This document shows positions 25,774-31,629 of a stretch of DNA of 64,000 bases, one piece after another. The stretch is from Aureisphaera galaxeae (GTDB lineage: Bacteria; Bacteroidota; Bacteroidia; Flavobacteriales; Flavobacteriaceae). Made by a program: the position numbers and the translations under genes. The stretch spans positions 1 to 64,000 of the forward strand of contig NZ_JAQQTF010000005.1 of assembly GCF_028561275.1 (NCBI RefSeq). Reading direction: 5' to 3'. Each line of letters opens with the position of its first letter. Position 1 is the stretch's first letter. Under the pieces are notes generated by a model. It worked only from the letters and a program-made list of their open reading frames with translations, was not told the DNA's origin and searched no databases.

Positions 25774-25803
25774 AAGGTGCTTTGGCTACATTGAAAACTG
25801 AAA

Positions 25804-26469
25804 TTACACCAATTTTTTAGTTGGGGAAAGATTTTTCTTGAAGAATCCGTACAATACCCACAGGCCGAATCCGAAGCTCAGCGTAGTACCCCAAGCCAAT
25901 ACATTGTTTTGGGGAGCGATTACGATATCAAAAATATCCCGAAGCAGCGCAAAGGGATTTTGAATGATATCCCATGAATTCCACCTGAGGAACCTTCCCA
26001 AATAAATACCAAATCCCGTAAAGAAAGGGAGTAGAAAAATAGTGATGCGAACTATCTTGTTCGGAAAGTGAATCCTCCATAATGCTTCCATATCCAACAG
26101 AGAAAATAAGTAACAAATAATTCCGGCAATAGAGAAAACGGCCAGCATAAAACCATCGAAAATGGGATGCGAATTGGGATGGTTTAGATGTACAAAATCG
26201 GTCAATATATAAGGTGCGTTGGGCAAGAATAGCAACCACAATCCGCTCCATAGCAATAACCCAATTTTCTTGGGCGGTTTGTGTGAAAGATAGGAGGAGA
26301 TAAGGAAGGGAATCCAAGCCAGAAACAGGTTCCAAACCAGAAATAAATAAAAGAAGGAAAGGGTGAATTTTAGACGGACCATCAACAAAAAAAGACTGAT
26401 TCCGGTAATGGCAAAAATGGGGAACAGCAATTCGAACCGTTCCATGAAGTAGTGCTTAATTTTTTTCAT
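25804..26469 (-). CDS. DUF1361 integral membrane protein
   Basis: About 221 residues with six hydrophobic segments. The conserved block YLFLVWNLFLAWIPFLIS and the LLFLPNAPYILTDFVHL motif identify the DUF1361 family (unknown function, inner membrane). Three in-frame ATGs (26490, 26469, 26445) are possible. The one at 26469 (MKKIKHYFMERFELL) overlaps the preceding DUF2809 gene by 14 bases; the one at 26445 would give no overlap. The genes are translationally linked in either case. Confidence 0.85.
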   Translation of the reverse strand: MKKIKHYFMERFELLFPIFAITGISLFLLMVRLKFTLSFFYLFLVWNLFLAWIPFLISSYLSHKPPKKIGLLLWSGLWLLFLPNAPYILTDFVHLNHPNSHPIFDGFMLAVFSIAGIICYLFSLLDMEALWRIHFPNKIVRITIFLLPFFTGFGIYLGRFLRWNSWDIIQNPFALLRDIFDIVIAPQNNVLAWGTTLSFGFGLWVLYGFFKKNLSPTKKLV

Positions 26470-26818
26470 TTTTCGATAATTTTTCAGCAATTAAAATGAC
26501 AAAGGCCCCTACGAAATAAGCCAGAAGGTCCAAAGGGTCGAAAGTGCTTCCTAGAATGATTTGAAGGAACTCAGATTGAATTCCCAATACCTCCAAAATG
26601 GAGAAAGCCTGAAGCAATTCGACCACAATGGCAATAAAAAGGGTTGCGAGCAAGGCTCGAATCATAGAGAATTTCGAGAACGCCCGTATGAAGGTATACA
26701 ACAGGGGAATGACAAGTACATCGCCAAGGAATCCACGCACAAAACGATGGAAATGGAACAGGGCAATGGCGACTTCTGTTACGAATAGCAATGTAAATAT
26801 GACGAGGTATCTTTTCAT
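26456..26818 (-). CDS. DUF2809 membrane protein
   Basis: A small inner-membrane protein of 120 residues with about four hydrophobic helices. The VELLQAFSILEVLGI and TFDPLDLLAYFVGA motifs are typical of DUF2809 (VanZ-like topology). I take the ATG at 26818 (MKRYLVIFTLLFVTEV); the longer frame to 26908 would be coded inside an inverted repeat. It overlaps the DUF1361 gene downstream, suggesting a two-gene unit. Function unknown. Confidence 0.82.
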   Translation of the reverse strand: MKRYLVIFTLLFVTEVAIALFHFHRFVRGFLGDVLVIPLLYTFIRAFSKFSMIRALLATLFIAIVVELLQAFSILEVLGIQSEFLQIILGSTFDPLDLLAYFVGAFVILIAEKLSKNEKN

Positions 26819-26841
26819 GTGGATAGATTGAAGTTTCTTGG

Positions 26842-26916
26842 AAGTCAGACTGAGCCTGTCGAAGTCTGAATGGTATCGAGCCGGTGTTAAAGGCTTCGAC
26901 AAGCTCAACCTGACTT
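26842..26916. repeat. imperfect inverted repeat (REP-like)
   Basis: Two 26-base arms (26842-26867 and 26891-26916) match as inverted repeats at 22 of 26 positions around a 23-base loop. The arms contain the TGTCGAAG/CTTCGACA core. It lies between two minus-strand genes. Similar GAGC-TGTCGAAG palindromes are scattered in flavobacterial intergenic DNA, to my recollection. It has no poly-T, so it is not an intrinsic terminator. Confidence 0.7.
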
Positions 26917-26925
26917 AACTATAGG

Positions 26926-28272
26926 TTACTCATTATTCCAGTCGATTTTTCGGGAGGCGAACATGATAATCGCAAGGATTACAAAGAGTCCGATACTTCC
27001 TACGAGCAATGCATAGTTTTCCAGTTGAATGATCACATAGATGAAACCATAAAGTGCGGCCAACGAACCCCCGATGAGCAATGGGAATTTGAAGCCCTTT
27101 AAAATCGCCCGGGAATACAAGGTGACCAGTGCTAACACAGACAGGGCAGAAATCCCGTAGGCTTTCAAGAAGCTACTATGCTCACTTATGGAAATGAGTA
27201 AGGTGTAGAACATTACCAAGGCAAGCCCAATCATGATGTACTGAAAAGGATGGATGTATATTTTACTTACCAATTGAATGAGTAAGAACACTAACAAGGT
27301 TAAACCAATCACCATGAATCCATATTTGGCCGTACGTTCACTTTTTTGGTATTCGTCTACGGGAACAATAAGTTTTGCACCAAAGGCAAATTCCATAAGG
27401 TCAGGTAAACTATTGAAGAACTGTTGCTGAAACTGACGGTTTATCTGCAACACCGTCCAAGAGGCATCGAAGCCATCTTGCCCAACATCCCTAGTTTCCG
27501 GCAGGTAATTCCCATCGAAACTTGGTGAATGCCATTTGGAGGTCATTTTTACATTGGTCTCCTTACCCACGGGAATGAATTTAAGGGCTTCGCTTCCGTT
27601 TACTTTTAGGTTCAATTGAAAAGGAACCGATTCATTGGAGTCCAGACTATAGGCCTTGCTAATGTCGCTTTCGACCATATTCAGGTAGTCTTGAGAGTAT
27701 TTCGGATTCATGGCTAGGGTTTCCGTTCCCAAGGTAAGGGCAAGTGTGTTTCGGATTCCCTTGAGATTGGAGGTTTTAATAAGTACCGATATTTTGTCCC
27801 AAATGATATCGGCCGGTTTTACGTCCTGTTCGGATAAGTCGATTTTTGGGAAGTTTCCCGAAATGTTGAGGTCTGCCGTAAAGACCACAGATTCGTAAAT
27901 ACTTCTTTGCAAAGGCTTTTCGGCAATATTGGCTTGGGAATCGATTTTCAATTCGTCAGGAAAAATATAGGCGTAATTCAGGATTTCTTCCGTCTTTATT
28001 TCGAAGCTTTTGGTCTTTTGTATGTAGACTTTTTCTTCATTGTAGGTTTTGTAGGGAACCTTCAGAATAGGCCCGGAGAAAACGACTTCGTTTCCCCATT
28101 TGTTATTGATTTCCTGCACCACTTCCTGTTGCCGGAAGGCACGTTCGGTAATGAGGCTTTTTACAAATTCCAAAGGAATGAGTAGTACAAGGAGTAGAAA
28201 GCCGACAATGAGCATACGTGCGGTAATCGAATTGCGTAACCAAGATGAGAATTTTGCTTTTTTAGGTTCCAT
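26926..28272 (-). CDS. creD: CreD family inner membrane protein
   Basis: A 448-residue inner-membrane protein. An N-terminal helix (RMLIVGFLLLVLLIPLEFV) is followed by a large beta-rich extracytoplasmic region (KWGNEVVFSGPILKVPYK) and a C-terminal bundle of five to six helices (YGFMVIGLTLLVFLLIQLV and later). This is the full CreD layout. In E. coli CreD belongs to the CreBC regulon and affects colicin E2 tolerance and envelope integrity; no CreBC lies here. It is the last gene of a unit with a winged-helix regulator and a Coq4-like protein, so it is probably regulated by that protein. Confidence 0.92.
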   Translation of the reverse strand: MEPKKAKFSSWLRNSITARMLIVGFLLLVLLIPLEFVKSLITERAFRQQEVVQEINNKWGNEVVFSGPILKVPYKTYNEEKVYIQKTKSFEIKTEEILNYAYIFPDELKIDSQANIAEKPLQRSIYESVVFTADLNISGNFPKIDLSEQDVKPADIIWDKISVLIKTSNLKGIRNTLALTLGTETLAMNPKYSQDYLNMVESDISKAYSLDSNESVPFQLNLKVNGSEALKFIPVGKETNVKMTSKWHSPSFDGNYLPETRDVGQDGFDASWTVLQINRQFQQQFFNSLPDLMEFAFGAKLIVPVDEYQKSERTAKYGFMVIGLTLLVFLLIQLVSKIYIHPFQYIMIGLALVMFYTLLISISEHSSFLKAYGISALSVLALVTLYSRAILKGFKFPLLIGGSLAALYGFIYVIIQLENYALLVGSIGLFVILAIIMFASRKIDWNNE

Positions 28273-28296
28273 ATCTTTTATGATTTAGTGTTGTTG

Positions 28297-28599
28297 TTAT
28301 AAAAATTCAGTGAGTATATAGGCATAGCCAAAGGCTATGGGAATGTTGGCTAGGATGATGCAAATGGCAAAGAAGGTTTCCAAGAGGTCCTTTCGTATAA
28401 GATCTACCACAAGGACCAAAAGGATAAAACCATTAAAAATCACGGCTATTATGACGAAAATCATTCCCAAAAAGACCAATTCCAGACCATCGCCAAGAAG
28501 TAATTGCATAAGGAATAGGAAGGTCCCTATGCTGAAAAAGATTAAGGCTATCCTTTTGGCCACCTCTAAGGAAATGATGGGTTTATTTTTATCTTTCAT
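28297..28599 (-). CDS. small hypothetical membrane protein
   Basis: A 100-residue protein with three to four hydrophobic helices (IALIFFSIGTFLFLMQLLL, LVFLGMIFVIIAVIFNG and ILLVLVVDLI). I recognise no family. It overlaps the Coq4-like gene by four bases (ATGA type) and precedes creD by 24 bases, so it is cotranscribed and probably coupled. A membrane partner for CreD or the Coq4-like protein is conjecture. Confidence 0.8.
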   Translation of the reverse strand: MKDKNKPIISLEVAKRIALIFFSIGTFLFLMQLLLGDGLELVFLGMIFVIIAVIFNGFILLVLVVDLIRKDLLETFFAICIILANIPIAFGYAYILTEFL

Positions 28600-29123
28600 A
28601 ATAGGGTAGGGTATTGCGTTAGTTGATGCGTTTTTCTGTAGTCGTACATTTCGGTGAGGAGACGATCTGTAAAAATGGCACTGCGGAATTCATTGAAATC
28701 CAACCGAAGGATTTTCTTGAAATCGTAGGGATGAAAGGTGGCGGCCTGCTTTCCGAAACGATAGGATTTCAGATAATAGGGAAGGTAATCTGGCAGGATG
28801 AAGGTGCCCAGTAGGAGCACTCCGAAGAGGTAGGGCGTTCTTTTTCCATTTCCGAAGCATACATATTGAAGGGCGATTTCATCTTCTACCGCCGTACTGT
28901 AACCACAGAGTACATGATAGGCATCGTGTCGCTCTACCTTGGGAATAGGTTCGAATCCATTAGAGGATAGGAATTGTCCCAACCGATGCCCAAAGGTGTT
29001 TGGGGGCATGTTCAGCATGTCGGCACTGGTCAATCCCCAGGGTTGCTTCTTTTTGAAGCGGCAATAAAGCACCATGGATTTTTCGAAGAGCCAGTTAATG
29101 AGTTGTTTTCTTAATGATTTCAT
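28596..29123 (-). CDS. Coq4-like protein
   Basis: A 175-residue protein with the Coq4 zinc-site motif HDxxH-x11-E seen as RHDAYHVLCGYSTAVEDE near residue 80, and the Coq4-like tail PYYLKSYRFGKQA. Eukaryotic and proteobacterial Coq4 organises, and in some systems catalyses within, ubiquinone synthesis. Flavobacteria use menaquinone, so another lipid role is implied. The gene starts six bases after a conserved palindrome (29129-29145) and follows the winged-helix regulator. Family membership is fairly sure; function is not. Confidence 0.75.
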   Translation of the reverse strand: MKSLRKQLINWLFEKSMVLYCRFKKKQPWGLTSADMLNMPPNTFGHRLGQFLSSNGFEPIPKVERHDAYHVLCGYSTAVEDEIALQYVCFGNGKRTPYLFGVLLLGTFILPDYLPYYLKSYRFGKQAATFHPYDFKKILRLDFNEFRSAIFTDRLLTEMYDYRKTHQLTQYPTLL

Positions 29124-29128
29124 AAAGT

Positions 29129-29145
29129 ACTTTGAATTTCAAAGT
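29129..29145. promoter_or_regulatory. palindrome copy 2 (operator candidate)
   Basis: ACTTTGAA-T-TTCAAAGT, eight-base perfect arms, lies six bases before the Coq4-like ATG. A near-identical 17-mer lies at 30074-30090, before the first gene of the same unit. Confidence 0.65.
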
Positions 29146-29161
29146 GAATTGATAAAAAAAT

Positions 29162-29455
29162 TTAGGGTTTGCGTATGAGCTTTTCCAAGGCTTCTATATG
29201 TTTCCTGAATTCTGTCTTTCCCAATTTGGTAGCGCTGTAGCGCGTGTTGGGCTTACGTCCTATAAACTGTTTCTGCACCAAGATGTAATTCTCTTTCTCC
29301 AATGCCTTGAGGTGACTGGCCAAATTACCATCGGTAACGTCCAAGAGTTCCTTGAGGCGATTAAAATCGGCATCATCGTTCACCATAAGAATGGACATGA
29401 TGCCCAATCGTATTCGATGGTCGAATAGTTTATTTATGTTTTCAATAATTCCCAC
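29162..29455 (-). CDS. winged-helix transcriptional regulator
   Basis: A 97-residue single-domain regulator. A helix-turn-helix (FNRLKELLDVTDGNLASHLKALEKENYI) is followed by a two-strand wing with GRKPNTRYSATKLGK. It is of the HTH_27/PadR-MarR-like class common in Bacteroidota, where it often sits beside membrane protein genes. It lies seven bases after the 200-residue membrane protein. The two 17-bp palindromes in this unit are the natural candidates for its binding sites. Confidence 0.9.
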   Translation of the reverse strand: MGIIENINKLFDHRIRLGIMSILMVNDDADFNRLKELLDVTDGNLASHLKALEKENYILVQKQFIGRKPNTRYSATKLGKTEFRKHIEALEKLIRKP

Positions 29456-29462
29456 GCAGTAC

Positions 29463-30065
29463 TTATTTATCCCGTATCCAAATCAAACTTCCGTAAATAA
29501 TATGGCACACGCCAAACCCGATGACCCAGAGCCAGAAACCATATCCGGGCAGCATGGCACAGATAATTCCCAAAATGATCTCGGCAATTCCTAAGTAACG
29601 GATATTCCCTACTGTGTACTTAGAGGCGTTAATAAGCGCCAAGCCATAGAAAATGAGCATTAGTGCACCTGTTTGCCCATATTTTTGCTGGTTCAAGATA
29701 ATAAGGATATAGGCGCCACCGGCTACTAAAGGAATTAAAAAATTGATGAGCAAACGTCGGGTAGAGGCATCCCACATCTTTACGCCTGCTTTTTTCGCTT
29801 TTTTCGTAGTAAAGTAAATGGCGGTCACCACACTTAGGAATGCCACCAAGAACAAATCCAACAGAATAAGCCTAAATACTTTACCATCCAGAATAAGATA
29901 ATCCCTTCCCGAATTCGTAACCAGCCAATAGGCAATGGCTGCTCCTATGAGCGCATAGATCCCAGCAAATACCCCAGAGAGTCCACTTAGGGATATAAAG
30001 CGGGACGATCGGTTCATTAAATTCTTGATTTCGCTAATGTCCTTTAGATAATCTTGCTCGCTCAT
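29463..30065 (-). CDS. hypothetical membrane protein (first gene of the CreD unit)
   Basis: A 200-residue protein. A soluble N-terminal helix (DYLKDISEIKNLMNRSSRFI) precedes about six hydrophobic helices in pairs (ALIGAAIAYWLV, LILLDLFLVAFLSVVTAIYF and others). In flavobacteria such proteins typically precede a winged-helix regulator of the type found here. Function unknown. Palindrome copy 1 lies nine bases before its ATG, so the unit is expected to begin here. Confidence 0.85.
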   Translation of the reverse strand: MSEQDYLKDISEIKNLMNRSSRFISLSGLSGVFAGIYALIGAAIAYWLVTNSGRDYLILDGKVFRLILLDLFLVAFLSVVTAIYFTTKKAKKAGVKMWDASTRRLLINFLIPLVAGGAYILIILNQQKYGQTGALMLIFYGLALINASKYTVGNIRYLGIAEIILGIICAMLPGYGFWLWVIGFGVCHIIYGSLIWIRDK

Positions 30066-30073
30066 AATAAAGT

Positions 30074-30090
30074 ACTTTGAAATACAAAGT
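30074..30090. promoter_or_regulatory. palindrome copy 1 (operator candidate)
   Basis: ACTTTGAA-A-TACAAAGT has seven of eight symmetrical positions and lies nine bases before the first ATG of the unit. Both copies are preceded on the plus strand by AAAGT, giving AAAGTACTTTGAA at each site. Confidence 0.65.
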
Positions 30091-30201
30091 AAAAAGAAAA
30101 TACCGTACCATCTTCGATTTTTGTAAATAATTTAACAAACAGGAAAAACCCTTAAGGAAAATACAGGAAAAATCCTGTTGCTTTATATAGGTTTTTGGAT
30201 G

Positions 30202-30209
30202 CATATTTG
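30202..30209 (+). promoter_or_regulatory. candidate promoter for a structured RNA or leader
   Basis: CATATTTG (one mismatch to TAnnTTTG) lies 21 bases after TTG (30178-30180). The -33 position overlaps an inverted repeat ACAGGA-AAAA-TCCTGT (30163-30178). The sequence ACAGGAAAAA also occurs at 30139, as a direct repeat. Confidence 0.4.
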
Positions 30210-30214
30210 AAGTG

Positions 30215-30327
30215 TATAAGTCTCGACTTAATTTATTTTGATAATCGGCTGGAAAATTAATTGGGGAGTTAATTTACAATTACGATTATTTGGTCTAGGG
30301 CTGTTCGGGTAGAGCAGCCTTTTTTTA
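30215..30327 (+). ncRNA. candidate structured RNA with intrinsic terminator, ahead of DUF1801
   Basis: From the expected start near 30215 the transcript can fold as an outer stem ATAATCG/CGATTAT (30241-30247 with 30283-30289) enclosing a hairpin AAATTAA/TTAATTT with loop TTGGGGAG (30261-30268). A strong terminator follows: GGCTGTTC/GAGCAGCC (30299-30306 with 30312-30319), loop GGGTA, then seven T. No plus-strand gene precedes it, so the terminator has nothing obvious to end. It may be a small RNA or a cis-acting attenuator, as the DUF1801 ATG is 18 bases after the stem. I do not recognise the fold. Confidence 0.45.
30298..30327 (+). terminator. intrinsic terminator before the DUF1801 gene
   Basis: Eight-pair stem GGCTGTTC/GAGCAGCC (one G-U) followed by TTTTTTT and further T-rich sequence. 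Confidence 0.8.
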
Positions 30328-30337
30328 TTTTTATACC

Positions 30338-30697
30338 ATGAATCCAGCCGAAGAATATATCCTACGACAAGAGGAACCCTTCCGTTCCATGCTCATTCAT
30401 ATCCAAGTAATTATAGAAGCTACTGTACCCGATGTTCGGCTGGCCTACAAATGGCGGTTGCCATTTTTCTATGTGGAGAAAAAGCCTATTTGCTATCTCA
30501 ATGTGACCAAGGGATATGTAGATATCGGTTTTTGGACCGCCAAGTATTTCACCAAGCATAAGGAGTTGTTGGTTTCTGAAAACAGAAAACAGGTAAAGTC
30601 ACTCCGTTATTGGAATTTGGACGAAATCAATGACCCAGTGCTCATAGAAGTCCTAGAGCAGGCTTATACGTATAGAAGGGAAAAGTTTTTGGATTAA
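30338..30697 (+). CDS. DUF1801 domain protein
   Basis: A 119-residue cytoplasmic protein. The opening AEEYILRQEEPFRSMLIHI and the central YKWRLPFFYVEKKPICYLN with GYVDIGFWTAKYF are typical of DUF1801, a small alpha/beta fold found in single-domain iron-chaperone-like proteins (YdhG type). Function is not established. It begins 18 bases after an intrinsic-terminator hairpin, so it may be regulated by premature termination. Its stop shares TTAA with the convergent kdsA gene. Confidence 0.85.
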   Translation: MNPAEEYILRQEEPFRSMLIHIQVIIEATVPDVRLAYKWRLPFFYVEKKPICYLNVTKGYVDIGFWTAKYFTKHKELLVSENRKQVKSLRYWNLDEINDPVLIEVLEQAYTYRREKFLD

Positions 30698-31512
30698 AGC
30701 CCTTGAATAGTTCTTCTTATAGCGACCAAATCGCTCAATAGTTTTTCCAGTCTGCTTAAGTCTAACATATTGGCGCCATCACTTTTGGCATTGGCTGGAT
30801 CGAAATGCGTTTCAATAAACAATCCATCTACTCCCACGGCAATTCCTGCACGGGCTATGGTCGAAATCATTTCTGGGCGTCCTCCCGTTACCCCAACCGT
30901 TTGATTGGGCTGCTGCAAACTATGGGTTACATCCAATACCGTGGTAGCATAAGTTTTCATCGTGGGAATCCCCCTGAAATCCACAATCATATCCTGATAC
31001 CCGAACATGGTTCCACGATCCGTGATCATGGCTTTACCATTTCCACTGTCCAACACTTTTTGTACCGCGTGTTTCATGGATTCCGGACTCATGAATTGCC
31101 CTTTCTTTAGGTTGACTGTTTTTCCAGTTTGTGCTGCAGCCACTACCAAATCGGTTTGACGCACCAAAAACGCAGGGATTTGAAGGACATCTACATATTC
31201 CGCGGCCTTGTAGGCATCGCTGGCTTCGTGAATATCCGTTACGGTAGGAATATCGAACGTTTCAGAAACCTTTCTCAGAATCTTTAGGGCCTTTTCATCC
31301 CCAATTCCCGTAAAGCTATCGATTCGGCTGCGATTCGCTTTTTTGAAACTTCCTTTAAATACATAAGGTATCTTGAGGTCGTCCGTTATTTTTACCACCT
31401 TTTCGGCGATGCGCAAGGCCATTTCTTCTCCTTCAATGGCACAGGGTCCTGCCAATAGAAAGAAATTATCGGAATCGGTGTTTTTCAGTTTTGGGATATG
31501 AGAAAGCTCCAT
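30694..31512 (-). CDS. kdsA: 3-deoxy-8-phosphooctulonate synthase
   Basis: KdsA condenses phosphoenolpyruvate with arabinose-5-phosphate to KDO-8-phosphate for lipopolysaccharide. The 272-residue enzyme has FLLAGPCAIEGEE, VFKGSFKKANRSRIDSF (PEP site), LQIPAFLVRQTDLV, VNLKKGQFMSPE, ITDRGTMFGY and IETHFDPANAKSDG. I see His rather than Cys at the N-terminal metal position, so I do not call metal dependence. The start is the ATG at 31512 (MELSHIPKL); a longer frame would run over the promoter. A TATCTTTG -7 box is at 31537-31530. Confidence 0.96.
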   Translation of the reverse strand: MELSHIPKLKNTDSDNFFLLAGPCAIEGEEMALRIAEKVVKITDDLKIPYVFKGSFKKANRSRIDSFTGIGDEKALKILRKVSETFDIPTVTDIHEASDAYKAAEYVDVLQIPAFLVRQTDLVVAAAQTGKTVNLKKGQFMSPESMKHAVQKVLDSGNGKAMITDRGTMFGYQDMIVDFRGIPTMKTYATTVLDVTHSLQQPNQTVGVTGGRPEMISTIARAGIAVGVDGLFIETHFDPANAKSDGANMLDLSRLEKLLSDLVAIRRTIQGL

Positions 31513-31529
31513 ACGTTTATTTTGAGCTG

Positions 31530-31537
31530 CAAAGATA
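31530..31537 (-). promoter_or_regulatory. kdsA -7 box
   Basis: TATCTTTG (minus strand), exact match to TAnnTTTG, about 18 bases before the kdsA ATG. No clear -33 box. Confidence 0.6.
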
Positions 31538-31573
31538 AAGAATTCCATAGGTGTAAAATCCATTTATTCACCG

Positions 31574-31581
31574 TACTTTTG
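31574..31581 (+). promoter_or_regulatory. typA -7 box
   Basis: TACTTTTG followed by CAG, an exact -7 match. The expected start is near 31587, giving a leader of about 43 bases to the ATG at 31630. Confidence 0.65.
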
Positions 31582-31591
31582 CAGCCTCAAA

Positions 31592-31618
31592 ATGGAAAGG
31601 CATGTTGCCTTTCAATGA
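31592..31618 (+). promoter_or_regulatory. typA leader: upstream mini-ORF and hairpin
   Basis: An eight-codon frame (MERHVAFQ) begins about five bases after the predicted start. It ends TGA, overlapping the ATG at 31615. Inside it GAAAGGCA/TGCCTTTC forms a perfect eight-pair hairpin with a three-base loop (31595-31613). Suggests regulated or coupled translation of typA. Confidence 0.4.
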
Positions 31619-31629
31619 AAGCTAAGGAA

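Noticed and set aside
26819-26908. N-terminal extension of the DUF2809 protein
   Set aside because: It is coded within an imperfect inverted repeat; the first membrane helix begins at MKRYLVIF.
31498-31629. Longer typA reading frame starting inside the kdsA region
   Set aside because: It would cover the kdsA start and the typA -7 box, and the extra residues have no family similarity.
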